Below, piece by piece: positions 25,061-33,988 of a stretch of 64,000 bases of DNA. The stretch comes from Leifsonia sp. Root112D2. Its GTDB lineage: Bacteria > Actinomycetota > Actinomycetes > Actinomycetales > Microbacteriaceae. A model generated the notes under the pieces. It saw only the letters and a list, made by a program, of their open reading frames with translations. It was not told the DNA's origin and made no database searches. A program made the position numbers and the translations under genes. Location: positions 2,597,480 to 2,661,479 of the forward strand of contig NZ_LMCU01000001.1 in NCBI RefSeq assembly GCF_001424905.1, given 5' to 3'. Each line of letters begins with the position of its first letter. Within the stretch, counting starts at the first letter, position 1.

Positions 25061-25981
25061 CTAAGCCTGCGCGTCGATCATTTCGAAGGCGGCGGCCAGA
25101 TCATCGGGGGTCTTGACGGCCACCGTGGGCACGCCACGCAGGCCGCGCTTGGCGAGGCCGGTAAGCGCTCCCGCCGGGGCGAGTTCGATGACGCCGGTGA
25201 CGCCGGATGCCGCAAACGCGTCCATGCACTTATCCCACCGTACCGGGGAGGAGACCTGACCGACGAGCAGCTCCACGAATCGCCCTCCGTCGGTGACCGT
25301 CGTGCCATCGTGATTCGTCCAGATCGGGAGCGTCGGGTCGGATGCCTGCAGCCCGGCAGCGAAAGTGCGCAGGCCGTCCACGGCGGGTTGCATGTAGCGC
25401 GTGTGGAAGGCACCGGCGACCTGCAGCGGAATCACCCGGGCGCGCGTTGGCGGATTCTCGGCGAGAGCAGCCAGGGCGTTGAGCGCCCCCGCGACGACGA
25501 TCTGTCCGCCGCCGTTGTAATTGGCAGGGGAGAGGCCGAGCTCGTCGAGACGGGCAAGCAGCTCGGTCTCGTCGGCGCCGATGACGGCGCTCATGCCGGT
25601 CGGCTCCAGGGCGGCGGCATCGGCCATGGCCCTGCCCCGCTCTCGAACGAAGGCGACGGCATCCGTCTCGCTCAGGATGCCCGCACCGGCGGCCGCGGTG
25701 AGCTCACCGACGGAGTGGCCGGCGATGCCGGCGATGCGCTCACGGCGCCCGTCGCTCAGGAGCGCAGACAGCGTGAGCAGCCCTGCGGCCACGATGAGAG
25801 GCTGGGCGACGGCGGTGTCGCGAATCGTGTCGGCATCGCTCGTGGTGCCGTGGGCCACGAGGTCGATGCCTACGGCATCGGAGATGCCGGTGAGCTGCTC
25901 GCGAAAGCGGCTTTCGGCCAACCATGGTTCGAGGAATCCGGGAGTTTGGGAGCCCTGACCCGGGCAGACGATGACGATCAC
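25061..25981 (-). CDS. fabD: Malonyl-CoA:ACP transacylase
   Basis: 306 residues, GTG start. PGQGSQTPGFL opens the protein; the nucleophile Ser90 lies in IAGHSVGELTAA and its partner His193 in VAGAFHTRYM. It loads malonyl groups on ACP. First biosynthetic gene of the cluster, 92 bases after the fasR stop, which leaves room for a separate promoter. No strong Shine-Dalgarno sequence is visible before the GTG. Confidence 0.95.
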   Translation of the reverse strand: MIVIVCPGQGSQTPGFLEPWLAESRFREQLTGISDAVGIDLVAHGTTSDADTIRDTAVAQPLIVAAGLLTLSALLSDGRRERIAGIAGHSVGELTAAAGAGILSETDAVAFVRERGRAMADAAALEPTGMSAVIGADETELLARLDELGLSPANYNGGGQIVVAGALNALAALAENPPTRARVIPLQVAGAFHTRYMQPAVDGLRTFAAGLQASDPTLPIWTNHDGTTVTDGGRFVELLVGQVSSPVRWDKCMDAFAASGVTGVIELAPAGALTGLAKRGLRGVPTVAVKTPDDLAAAFEMIDAQA

Positions 25982-26073
25982 CGTCTTAGTCTGCCAACGG
26001 ATGTGGCTTCAGCCGTGTCGACGCTCCACGAAGTATTCGAGAAACGTTTGTGGGGATTGAACAGCAACGGTGA

Positions 26074-27276
26074 TCAGCGCCCGGTGGGTCGCGCCGTGGC
26101 ATCCGGCTCGTTGATGGAGCCCAGGATGAGGGCGGCCTGCAGAATGAGGGCTTCCCGGGCTCCGGTGGCGTCCCAGCCGATCACCTCGGAGACGCGCTTG
26201 AGGCGGTAGCGCACGGTGTTCGGGTGCACGAAGAGTTCCCGGGCCGTAGCCTCGAGCGAGCGGCCGTTGTCGAGATAGCACCACAGCGTGGTGAGCAGTT
26301 CGGTGGAGTGCGCCTGCAGCGGGCGATAGATGCGATTGATCAGGGTGGCGCGGGCCAGGCCGTCTCCGGCGAGGGCACGTTCGGGCAGCAGGTCGTCCGC
26401 ATGAACGGGCCGGGGGCAGTTTCGCCAGCCCTTCGCCACGGCGAAGCCCGCCAGGGCGGCCTTGGCGCTCTTGGAGGCGTCGACCAGCGTGGCGACCTCG
26501 TGGCCGAGCACCAGGTGCCCGGCACCGAAACCCGGCTCGAGTTGGGTGGCGATCTCCATGAAATTCACCAGGGGAGCCGCGCCGATCGTGTCGTCGGGCT
26601 CGTCGCCGCTCGGCCAGGCGCGCCCTATCACGAGCACCAGCCGGCTGCCCTGCACACCGATCAGAACGTCGGCGGACATGTGCCTGGCGGTGCGGCGCAG
26701 CTGGTCGACATCGAGCATCTTGGGGGCCGTGCCCACGAGCACACTGACCTCGCCGTGACCGTGCCAGCCAAGCGCGGCGATGCGGCTCGGCAACTCGTCG
26801 TCGTATTCGCCCGTGAGAATCGAGTCGACGACGAGGGCCTCGAGGCGAGCGTCCCAGAGGCCACGTGCCTCGGCGGCGCGGGCGTAGACATCCGCGGCGG
26901 CGAACGCTATCTCACGCGAGTACAACAGAATCGCCTCGCGCAGAGACTCACCGCCGTTCTTGACGCGGTCTTCCACCACCTCCACGGTCACGCGAATGAG
27001 TTGCAGGGTCTGCTGCAGGCTCACGCTGCGCAACAGCTCCCGAGGGGCCGCACCGAAGACATCCGCCGCGATCCACGGGGTGGACCGTGGGTCGTCGAAC
27101 CAGGAGATGAACGAGGAGATGCCCGCCTGCGCCACCAAACCGACGGCGGACCGCCGCCCCGGCGGCATGTCGCCGTACCAGGGCAGCGTGTCCTCAAGCC
27201 GCTTCAGCGTGGCCGTCGCGAGCTCACCGGAGATCTTACGCAGCCAGGTGAGCGTCTCGTCTTTTGTTTTCGGCAC
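26074..27276 (-). CDS. fasR: PucR-type regulator of fatty acid synthesis (FasR-like)
   Basis: 400 residues, GTG start. The C-terminus holds the PucR helix-turn-helix: LLTTLWCYLDNGRSLEATAREL, then FVHPNTVRYRLKRVSEVIG. A GGDEF-related central region and an N-terminal helical part precede it. In Streptomyces a PucR-type protein named FasR lies directly upstream of fabD-fabH-acpP-fabF and activates that operon; the same order here supports the name. It is distinct from the TetR-type FasR of corynebacteria. The start is 30 bases after the aceE stop. Confidence 0.85.
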   Translation of the reverse strand: MPKTKDETLTWLRKISGELATATLKRLEDTLPWYGDMPPGRRSAVGLVAQAGISSFISWFDDPRSTPWIAADVFGAAPRELLRSVSLQQTLQLIRVTVEVVEDRVKNGGESLREAILLYSREIAFAAADVYARAAEARGLWDARLEALVVDSILTGEYDDELPSRIAALGWHGHGEVSVLVGTAPKMLDVDQLRRTARHMSADVLIGVQGSRLVLVIGRAWPSGDEPDDTIGAAPLVNFMEIATQLEPGFGAGHLVLGHEVATLVDASKSAKAALAGFAVAKGWRNCPRPVHADDLLPERALAGDGLARATLINRIYRPLQAHSTELLTTLWCYLDNGRSLEATARELFVHPNTVRYRLKRVSEVIGWDATGAREALILQAALILGSINEPDATARPTGR

Positions 27277-27306
27277 GGGCGTCTTCCGCGCGGATGCGCT
27301 GATCGC

Positions 27307-30033
27307 TTAGCTCTCGCCACCGGCGGTGCCGGTGGTTCCCGCGTTCACGTCGTGCAGGCGATACTTGTCGATGGCCTGCGCGGGTGCGTTCGGGTCGACC
27401 TCGCCGCGGGCCGCCAGCATCTCGAGCGCGCGAACCACCATGGAGGGTCCGTCGATCGTGAAGAAGCGTCGGGCGGCCGGACGCGTGTCAGAGAAGCCGA
27501 ACCCGTCGGCACCGAGCGTCGCATACTCGCCGGGGATGAACTGGCGAACCTGGTCGGGAACCGCGTGCATGAAGTCGGTCGTCGCCACGAACGGGCCGGC
27601 GGCATCCGCCAGCTTGCTCGTGAGATACGGCACGCGCTTCTCACCGCCGGGGTTCAGGAAGTTGTGCTCCTCGGCCGCGAGACCGTCGCGGCGCAGTTCG
27701 CCCCACGAGGTGACGGACCAGACATCGGCAGAAACGCCCCAGTCCTGCGCCAGCAGTTCCTGGGCCTCGAGTGCCCACGGCACGGCTACACCGGATGCCA
27801 GCAGCTGGGCCTTCGGCCCGCCGCTCTGGCCCTCGCGCAGGCGGTAGATGCCGCGTACGACACCCTCCACGTCGAGCCCTTCGGGCTCGGCGGGGTGCAC
27901 AATCGGCTCGTTGTAGACCGTGATGTAGTACATGACGTTCGGGTCGGGATGCGTGCCGCCGTACATGCGGTCGAGGCCGGCGCGCACGATGTGCCCGATC
28001 TCGTAGCCGTATGCCGGGTCGTAGGAGACGACAGCGGGGTTGGTCGAGGCGAGCAGCGGGGAGTGGCCGTCGGCGTGCTGCAGGCCTTCTCCGGTGAGGG
28101 TGGTGCGACCGGCGGTGGCACCCACGATGAAGCCGCGCGCCATCTGGTCGCCCGCGGCCCACATGGCGTCGCCCGTGCGCTGGAAGCCGAACATGGAGTA
28201 GAAGATGTACACCGGGATGAGCGGCTCGCCCTGTGTGGAGTATGAGGTGCCGACGGCGGTGAACGCCGCGAATGCGCCCGCCTCGTTGATACCGACGTGC
28301 AGGATCTGCCCTTGGGCGCTCTCTTTGTATGCCAGAAGCAGTTCGCGGTCGACCGAGGTGTAGTGCTGGCCGTTCGGGTTGTAAATCTTCGCGTTAGGGA
28401 AGAACGCGTCCATGCCGAACGTGCGCGCCTCATCCGGAATGATCGGCACGATGCGGTTGCCGAAGTCCTTCGAGCGAAGCAGGTCCTTCAGCAAGCGAAC
28501 GAAGGCCATCGTGGTGGCGATCTCCTGCGTGCCGGAACCCTTCTTGGCGATGGCATACGCCGAGTCGCCGGGAATGTTGACCTGCTCGTAGGCGACGCGG
28601 CGCTCGGGCAGGTAGCCGCCGAGCGCACGACGGCGCTCGTGCAGGTACTGGATGGCCTCGTCCTGCTCGCCGGGGTGGTAGTACGGCGGAAGGTAGGGGT
28701 TCTCCTCGAGAACAGCGTCCGTGATGGGAATGCGCATGGCGTCACGGAAGGTCTTGAGGTTGTCGAGCGTGAGCTTCTTCATCTGGTGAGTCGAGTTGCG
28801 ACCCTCGAAGCTCGGACCCAGGCCATAGCCCTTCACCGTCTTCGCCAGGATGACGGTGGGCTGGCCCTTGTGCTCGGTGGCCGCCTTGAAGGCCGCGTAC
28901 ACCTTGCGATAGTCGTGACCGCCGCGCTTGAGGTTCCAGAGCTGGTCGTCGGTGTAGCCCTCGACCATCTTCAGCGTGCGCTCGTCGCGTCCGAAGAAGT
29001 TCTCGCGAACGTAGGCGCCGCTCTCGGCCTTGTACGTCTGGTAGTCGCCATCCCGTGTGACGTTCATGAGATTCACCAGTGCGCCGTCGGTGTCGTTCGC
29101 CAGCAGGGTGTCCCACTCGCGGCCCCAGACAACCTTGATGACGTTCCAGCCGGCACCGCGGAAGAAGCTCTCGAGCTCCTGGATGATCTTGCCGTTGCCG
29201 CGCACCGGTCCGTCGAGTCGCTGCAGGTTGCAGTTGATGACGAAGGTGAGGTTGTCGAGACCCTCGTTGGCGGCCACCTGGAGCTGGCCGCGGCTTTCGA
29301 CCTCGTCCATTTCGCCGTCGCCGAGGAATGCCCAGACGTGCTGGTCCGAAGCATCCTTGATGCCGCGGTTCGTCAGGTATTTGCTGAGCTGTGCCTGGTA
29401 GATGGCGTTGATCGGGCCAAGGCCCATCGACACGGTGGGGAACTGCCAGTACTCCGGCATCAGACGGGGGTGCGGGTAGGAGGAGAGGCCGTTCGGTGCG
29501 TGCGACTTCTCCTGACGGAATCCGTCGAGTTGGTCTGTGCTCAGGCGCCCCTCGAGGAAGGAACGGGCGTACATGCCGGGGGAGGCGTGGCCCTGGTAAA
29601 AAATCTGGTCGCCGCCACCCGGGTGATCCGGCCCGCGGAAGAAGTAGTTGTGACCCACCTCATAGAGGGCGGCCGACGAGGCGTAGGTGGAGATGTGGCC
29701 GCCAACGGAGATGCCGGGGCGCTGCGCGCGGTGCACCGTGATCGCCGCATTCCAGCGAATCCAGGCGCGGTAGCGACGTTCGATATCTTCGTCACCGGGA
29801 AAATCGGGCTCGTTCTCGGGCGCAATGGTGTTGACGTAGTCCGTCGTCGGAACCATGGGAACGCCGAGCTGGAGCTCCTTCGAGCGCTTGAGCAGGCTGA
29901 GCATGATCTCGCGTGCCCGCTCGTGCCCGTGTGCTGCAACCAGCGCATCCAGGGATTCAGACCATTCTGCGGTCTCCTCCGGGTCCGAATCGATGTTATT
30001 CACCGAATACGGGTCCTGGTCGTTTACAGTCAC
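27307..30033 (-). CDS. aceE: Pyruvate dehydrogenase E1 component, homodimeric type
   Basis: 908 residues from a GTG at 30033 behind GGTTGAGG; an in-frame extension reaches further upstream but overlaps the ahpE promoter region and was rejected. The ThDP site is seen in FLGDGEMDEVESRGQL through FVINCNLQRLDGP, and NPNGQHYTSVDRELLLAYKE and GGQMARGF-like stretches in the transketolase central half are typical of AceE. It decarboxylates pyruvate and feeds acetyl-CoA into lipid synthesis and the TCA cycle. E2 and E3 are not in the window, as is usual in actinobacteria. Same strand as, and 30 bases from, fasR. Confidence 0.95.
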   Translation of the reverse strand: MTVNDQDPYSVNNIDSDPEETAEWSESLDALVAAHGHERAREIMLSLLKRSKELQLGVPMVPTTDYVNTIAPENEPDFPGDEDIERRYRAWIRWNAAITVHRAQRPGISVGGHISTYASSAALYEVGHNYFFRGPDHPGGGDQIFYQGHASPGMYARSFLEGRLSTDQLDGFRQEKSHAPNGLSSYPHPRLMPEYWQFPTVSMGLGPINAIYQAQLSKYLTNRGIKDASDQHVWAFLGDGEMDEVESRGQLQVAANEGLDNLTFVINCNLQRLDGPVRGNGKIIQELESFFRGAGWNVIKVVWGREWDTLLANDTDGALVNLMNVTRDGDYQTYKAESGAYVRENFFGRDERTLKMVEGYTDDQLWNLKRGGHDYRKVYAAFKAATEHKGQPTVILAKTVKGYGLGPSFEGRNSTHQMKKLTLDNLKTFRDAMRIPITDAVLEENPYLPPYYHPGEQDEAIQYLHERRRALGGYLPERRVAYEQVNIPGDSAYAIAKKGSGTQEIATTMAFVRLLKDLLRSKDFGNRIVPIIPDEARTFGMDAFFPNAKIYNPNGQHYTSVDRELLLAYKESAQGQILHVGINEAGAFAAFTAVGTSYSTQGEPLIPVYIFYSMFGFQRTGDAMWAAGDQMARGFIVGATAGRTTLTGEGLQHADGHSPLLASTNPAVVSYDPAYGYEIGHIVRAGLDRMYGGTHPDPNVMYYITVYNEPIVHPAEPEGLDVEGVVRGIYRLREGQSGGPKAQLLASGVAVPWALEAQELLAQDWGVSADVWSVTSWGELRRDGLAAEEHNFLNPGGEKRVPYLTSKLADAAGPFVATTDFMHAVPDQVRQFIPGEYATLGADGFGFSDTRPAARRFFTIDGPSMVVRALEMLAARGEVDPNAPAQAIDKYRLHDVNAGTTGTAGGES

Positions 30034-30145
30034 CCTCAACCTCTTTCTTGAGTGGGATAGGTCGTAGCGGATGCCATGCCTCGGGTTACGAGGCGCGGGC
30101 GGCACCAATATCAGCCTAGCCATTTCGCGAGGCGCGCGACGCCAC

Positions 30146-30170
30146 ATTGGCATGCTCGATTGGCATGCTC
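30146..30170. repeat. Tandem direct repeat ATTGGCATGCTC x2 between aceE and ahpE
   Basis: Two identical 12-base copies (30146-30157 and 30159-30170) separated by one base, each including the palindrome GCATGC. The second copy overlaps the -35 element of the ahpE promoter, so a bound protein would affect ahpE and perhaps aceE. Confidence 0.55.
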
Positions 30171-30188
30171 CGCTTGCGGGTCTAGGCT
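30160..30188 (+). promoter_or_regulatory. Probable promoter of ahpE
   Basis: TTGGCA (30160-30165), a 17-base spacer and TAGGCT (30183-30188). The expected transcript would have a leader of about 45 bases before the ATG at 30242. Confidence 0.5.
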
Positions 30189-30241
30189 GTGTGCTCGTGC
30201 GTGGATGTGTACGCGCGCGCCTGTGCGGAAAGGAAACGCTG

Positions 30242-30712
30242 ATGGCACTGGAGAACGACACCCAGGCTCCCGACTTCGAATTGCTCAGCCAACACGGCGA
30301 GACGATTCGGCTGAGCGACTTCAACGGCAAACGTGCCGTCGCGCTCGTGTTTTTTCCGCTCGCCTTCTCAGGCATCTGCACGGGGGAGCTGTGTGAACTG
30401 CGCGACAATCTTGCCCTGTTCCGCTCCGATGAGGTGGAACTGATCGGAATCTCGGTGGATTCCAAACACACCCTGCGGGCCTGGGCCGAGCAGGAGAACT
30501 ACCAGTTCACCTTGCTCGCCGACTTCTGGCCGCACGGCGCTGTCGCCAAGGAGTACGGCGTCTTTCTGGAAGACAAGGGTTTCGCGAACCGTGCGACGTT
30601 CCTCATCGACGTCAACGGCACCATTCGCGCCAGTTTCATCACGGCGCCGGGCGAGGCTCGCTCGTTCGAGGCGTATCGAGCGGCGCTCGAAGAGCTCGAG
30701 CCCGCCGCGTAG
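30242..30712 (+). CDS. ahpE: Peroxiredoxin, AhpE family
   Basis: 156 residues from the ATG at 30242, with AAAGGAA upstream. The thioredoxin-like fold has the peroxidatic Cys46 in FFPLAFSGICTGELCELRD, the AhpE form of the PxxxT/SxxC motif. A second Cys51 five residues later is not the usual resolving position. The DFNGK and SVDSKHTLRAWAEQ stretches match the family. It reduces H2O2, organic peroxides or peroxynitrite; in actinobacteria the electrons often come from mycothiol/mycoredoxin. Divergent from aceE. Confidence 0.9.
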   Translation: MALENDTQAPDFELLSQHGETIRLSDFNGKRAVALVFFPLAFSGICTGELCELRDNLALFRSDEVELIGISVDSKHTLRAWAEQENYQFTLLADFWPHGAVAKEYGVFLEDKGFANRATFLIDVNGTIRASFITAPGEARSFEAYRAALEELEPAA

Positions 30713-30756
30713 GTTACGCAAAAAGCGCCACAGGCCACATCCACTACTCTCAATCC

Positions 30757-30876
30757 ATGAGCGCGTTTTTCGTCATCCCGCTCCTGATTGTCCTCGCGCT
30801 GCTTGTGCGGATCTACGTGGACGGTCGGAGGCGCCGTGCTCGTCGGCGGGCGGAGGAAGCCGGCCAGCGAGAATAG
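30757..30876 (+). CDS. Small single-helix membrane peptide (39 aa)
   Basis: Translates to a 39-residue peptide: a hydrophobic helix (FFVIPLLIVLALLVRIYV) followed by a very basic tail (GRRRRARRRAEEAGQRE). The plan fits a small membrane protein with a cytoplasmic C-terminus. No Shine-Dalgarno is visible, but TACTCT eight bases before the ATG could be a -10 of a leaderless transcript. No homologous family was recognised; the next 178 bases hold no gene. Confidence 0.45.
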   Translation: MSAFFVIPLLIVLALLVRIYVDGRRRRARRRAEEAGQRE

Positions 30877-31054
30877 GCAGCCGTTGGCATGACATTCAGG
30901 TGCCGACTGAACCGCAACACATCGGCGTCGCCTGTGCGCTTGTTCCTGGCCGCTGCATTCGAAGACATGCTGGTGGTCTCTTTCGAGGCCACGCCGGCAA
31001 ACGCTCGCTGGGAGCCGATCCGGCGGCGGCTCGCTTTCGCAGGCCCGGGGGTTG

Positions 31055-31978
31055 TTAGAGGTATGTGACGCCGGTGAGCTTCTCTGCGGCGCTCCAGAGA
31101 TGCTTGCCGACGGTGGGTTCTTTCGCCTCTTTCGATGTTTCGACGCGGGCCACGTTGCCCTTGCGTTCTCCGCTTCCGCTGGGGCCGTAGAAGTCGCCGC
31201 TGCGGACGCCTGGCGCTGTCGCGGCATGGAGCTGGTTCAGGGCGCCTTGCTCCGTGGGTTGTGTGGCGACCGCGGAGAAGATCCGGCCCATCATCTGAGC
31301 CGCGGCACCGCGGTCTTTCCACGCACTGTCGATGAAGTTCGAGCGGGACAATCCGGGGTGGGCGATGGTGCTGAGGATCGGTGACCCGATTGCGCGGAGT
31401 CGACGATCGAGTTCGATTCCGAACGTCGTAGTGGCGAGCTTCGAGGCTCCGTATGCCCGGTTCGCGTTGAAGCGTTTCTCCCACTGAAGGTCATCGAAAT
31501 CGAGATGGGCGCCCTTATGGGTGATGGAGCTGAGCGAGACGATGCGTGGTCCGTGACCGCGGGCAACCGTGTCGAGCAGGAGTCCCGTCAGAGCGAAGTG
31601 GCCGAGCATGTTGGTTCCGAGGTGGAACTCGAACCCGTCAACCGTGCTATGACGGCCAGCGAGGTTCTCGGCACCGGCATTGTTGATAAGAAGGTCGATA
31701 GCTTCGAACTCTGCTGCAATTATCGCCGAGAAGGTCCGCACAGAAGCGAGTGAGGCGACGTCGAGGGTGTGAACCTGGAGTCGTGCTCCCGGCACCTCCG
31801 CGCGAATGCCGTCCGCGGCGGCCTCGCCGCACGCGGGCCTGCGGACGGCCAGGATCACGTGGGCCCCGTGCCGGGCGAGTTCGGTGGCGGTGACGAGTCC
31901 GAGCCCGGAGTTCGCGCCAGTGACGATGGCAGTGCGTCCGGTCTGGTCGGGAATGTCTGATGCGGTCCAATGAGTCAT
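31055..31978 (-). CDS. Short-chain dehydrogenase/reductase (retinol-dehydrogenase-like)
   Basis: 307 residues. The NAD(P) motif is TGANSGLG (20-27), followed by LDVAS, NNAG, the catalytic Ser in SLSSITHKG and AYGASK (Tyr-x-x-x-Lys). The insert HLDFDDLQWEKRFNANRAYGASK is typical of the extended retinol-dehydrogenase/WWOX-like SDRs that are common in actinobacteria. The substrate is unknown. Divergently transcribed from the MmyB-type regulator gene with 102 bases between the starts, a frequent pairing in which the regulator controls the SDR. Confidence 0.9.
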   Translation of the reverse strand: MTHWTASDIPDQTGRTAIVTGANSGLGLVTATELARHGAHVILAVRRPACGEAAADGIRAEVPGARLQVHTLDVASLASVRTFSAIIAAEFEAIDLLINNAGAENLAGRHSTVDGFEFHLGTNMLGHFALTGLLLDTVARGHGPRIVSLSSITHKGAHLDFDDLQWEKRFNANRAYGASKLATTTFGIELDRRLRAIGSPILSTIAHPGLSRSNFIDSAWKDRGAAAQMMGRIFSAVATQPTEQGALNQLHAATAPGVRSGDFYGPSGSGERKGNVARVETSKEAKEPTVGKHLWSAAEKLTGVTYL

Positions 31979-32080
31979 AGTTGCCGACGTTACGAAAGAA
32001 CTCCAGCACCTCCGTGGTCCCGCCTTGCCTAGGTCTGGAAAGACGACTCTGAGCTGGCCGTCGGAGACGAGAATGGTGCA

Positions 32081-32950
32081 ATGACCATCGAATCGTCACC
32101 CGCTCGTGAACTCGGCCTGTTCCTACGTTCTCGGCGTGAGCAGACGACGCCGGCGCAGCTCGGTCTCGAGCCGGGCGGTAGGCGCCGCGTCGCAGGCCTT
32201 CGACGCGAAGAGGTCGCCGCGCTGGCCAGCCTCAGCACGGACTACTACCAACGCTTGGAACAGGGCAGGAATGCCCACCCGTCCGACGCGATACTCGACT
32301 CAATAGCCGAGGCCTTGGATCTCGACGACGCCGAACGTGCGCACCTGATGCGCCTGTCCCACGCTGCACGAAACCCTCCGGCGAGGCCCCGACGCCGCCC
32401 TGCCCGTGTGCCGCGGAATGCCCGCGCCCTTCTCGACTCGACAGAGCTGCCAGCGTTCATCGTCAGTGAGCACCTTGACATCCTTGCCTGGAACCCGCTT
32501 GCCGCGGAACTCCTCGGCGACCCGGAAGAACTGCCACCCGCGGAACGAAACGTGTTGCTCACCTTTTTTGAGAACGAGGCGCAGTTGCGCTTCGCCGACT
32601 GCCGCGCCATGGCGATCGAATACATCGGGATGCTCCGATCCGCCATCGCCAAGGACCCCGAACACCCCCGCGCCATCGCGATCATCGGCGCACTATCCGT
32701 ACGAAGCGCCGAATTCCGCACCCTCTGGGCTCGCCACGATGTCCGGGACCACGTTGAAGGAGGAAAGACCATTCGCCACCCTCGAGTCGGCGACATCGAC
32801 GTCGAATGGGATACCTACAGCCTCGCAGGCGGAGTCACCATGATCGTCATGACACCGCGACCTGGCCATGAAGACCGCCTGCGGCTGCTGGCCCTGCTTA
32901 CCCCGGCGCGCTCAGCTGTCACGCTGCCCACCAATGCCCACACAACCTGA
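32081..32950 (+). CDS. XRE-family regulator with MmyB-like ligand domain
   Basis: 289 residues. The N-terminal XRE helix-turn-helix reads ELGLFLRSRREQTTPAQLGL, RRRVAGLRREEVAALASLS, then TDYYQRLEQGRNAHPSDAIL (about 10-75). The C-terminal PAS-like MmyB domain begins at about 115 (PAFIVSEHLDILAWNPLAAELL) and ends with WDTYSLAGG-type segments. MmyB domains of this kind bind fatty acids in a structural prototype; the ligand here is unknown. Likely represses the divergent SDR gene and itself. Confidence 0.9.
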   Translation: MTIESSPARELGLFLRSRREQTTPAQLGLEPGGRRRVAGLRREEVAALASLSTDYYQRLEQGRNAHPSDAILDSIAEALDLDDAERAHLMRLSHAARNPPARPRRRPARVPRNARALLDSTELPAFIVSEHLDILAWNPLAAELLGDPEELPPAERNVLLTFFENEAQLRFADCRAMAIEYIGMLRSAIAKDPEHPRAIAIIGALSVRSAEFRTLWARHDVRDHVEGGKTIRHPRVGDIDVEWDTYSLAGGVTMIVMTPRPGHEDRLRLLALLTPARSAVTLPTNAHTT

Positions 32951-33049
32951 CGCAAATAGGCCCGGCCGGTCAACGCACTCTCGATCTTGGCTGCCCGTAC
33001 GTAGAAGCTGCCGCTCATTCTCGGGCGACATGACCGGGACGTTTTACCG

Positions 33050-33122
33050 TGGGCCCTACCGGGATCGAACCGATGACATCCACGGTGTAAACGTGGCGCT
33101 CTACCAGCTGAGCTAAAGGCCC
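33050..33122 (-). tRNA. tRNA-Val (anticodon TAC)
   Basis: A 73-base cloverleaf on the minus strand. Acceptor GGGCCTT/AGGGCCC, D stem GCTC/GAGC, anticodon stem CCACG/CGTGG enclosing loop TTTACAC (anticodon TAC), T loop TTCGATC. Discriminator A; CCA is not encoded. TACTAT on the minus strand near 33146-33151 is a possible -10. Confidence 0.97.
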
Positions 33123-33247
33123 ATCGCATGACGCGATGCCTTGTAATAGTACAAGCTAATCGACGCACACCGATGCGTGTCGAATCGGCTCTCACCTGTT
33201 CGACGTATGGGTGTAAGGATCCGACCAGGATGCAAAGGAGACGAAAA

Positions 33248-33586
33248 GTGAAATTCATGCTGACGATCTATGGCAACAGCGAGGCGTGGGATGCGTTGAC
33301 GGCTGCCGATATCGACGAGCGCGACCGCGTGCACAAGGCGGTTCATGACGAACTCAGGGCCTCGGGGGAGTTGCTCGCCAGTGGCGAGCTCGACAACGAT
33401 GTCGCGAAAGTCGTGCGAACAGAACGCGGCACAGTGAGCGTCTCGGATGGCCCTTTCACCGAGGCGAAGGAGATGGTGGGCGGCTACTACCTGGTGGACT
33501 GCACCAGCCTCGACCGCGCGGTCGAGATTGCCGGCCGTTTCACCGAGGCGGAGTACGCACCGATCGAGGTGCGCGGCCTCGTGTGA
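33248..33586 (+). CDS. YCII-related (DGPF domain) protein
   Basis: 112 residues from a GTG at 33248 with AAAGGAGA upstream. KFMLTIYG opens the alpha-beta barrel domain, and VSDGPFTEAKEMVGGYYLVD carries the DGPF signature; a EIRG/EVRGLV ending is also typical. In actinobacteria such proteins are often encoded next to ECF sigma factors of the SigJ/RpoE-like group, but no sigma gene of that kind is nearby. Function not established. Ends 18 bases from the convergent fliW stop. Confidence 0.85.
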   Translation: MKFMLTIYGNSEAWDALTAADIDERDRVHKAVHDELRASGELLASGELDNDVAKVVRTERGTVSVSDGPFTEAKEMVGGYYLVDCTSLDRAVEIAGRFTEAEYAPIEVRGLV

Positions 33587-33604
33587 GCCAGGGCAGGAGC
33601 TGCG

Positions 33605-33988
33605 TCAGGCCGCGCGGGCGGCGAGTTCGGCCCGCAGGGGCCACTCGTCGCCTTCGAGGATGATTTGTGCGGCGACACCCGTGTGCGCGTTGACGACGAT
33701 GGGGGCGAGCAGGTTGACGGTGACGCCGCCATCGCCGGGGTTCGCGACGACGAGCAGGAGTACCTCCTGGGGGTCGCTTACGCCCAGCGTGGCGCACTGT
33801 TCATCGCTGAGAACGGGGGAGTAGTCGGCGAGGTAGGCCGCGGCATCCAGCACGAACAGACGTATGCCGCTGTCAGCATCCGCGGTGAGCGCGAAGAGTC
33901 CGCTGCTGCCTTCCACCTCGGTGAGCGTGAAGTCGGTCAGGGGCTCGAGTCCGAAGGGCGGCTCGACGAAGATCAGCTGTGCGCTCAC
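33605..33988 (-). CDS. fliW: Flagellar assembly factor FliW
   Basis: 127 residues, GTG start overlapping the flgL stop. FGLEPLTDFTLTEVEGSSGLFAL and a central PQEVLLLVVANPGDGGVTVNLLAPIVVN are the conserved FliW core. FliW binds CsrA and flagellin in turn: free FliW holds CsrA off the flagellin message. csrA lies at the far end of this flagellar locus (61494). Last gene of the flgN-flgK-flgL-fliW arm. Confidence 0.92.
   Translation of the reverse strand: MSAQLIFVEPPFGLEPLTDFTLTEVEGSSGLFALTADADSGIRLFVLDAAAYLADYSPVLSDEQCATLGVSDPQEVLLLVVANPGDGGVTVNLLAPIVVNAHTGVAAQIILEGDEWPLRAELAARAA

Noticed and set aside
30034..30471. N-terminal extension of aceE
   Set aside because: It overlaps the ahpE promoter and coding start, and AceE proteins have about 900-930 residues, which fits the GTG at 30033.
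30877..31054. Possible gene remnant between the 39-residue peptide and the SDR gene
   Set aside because: No frame gives recognisable protein sequence; regarded as plain intergenic DNA.
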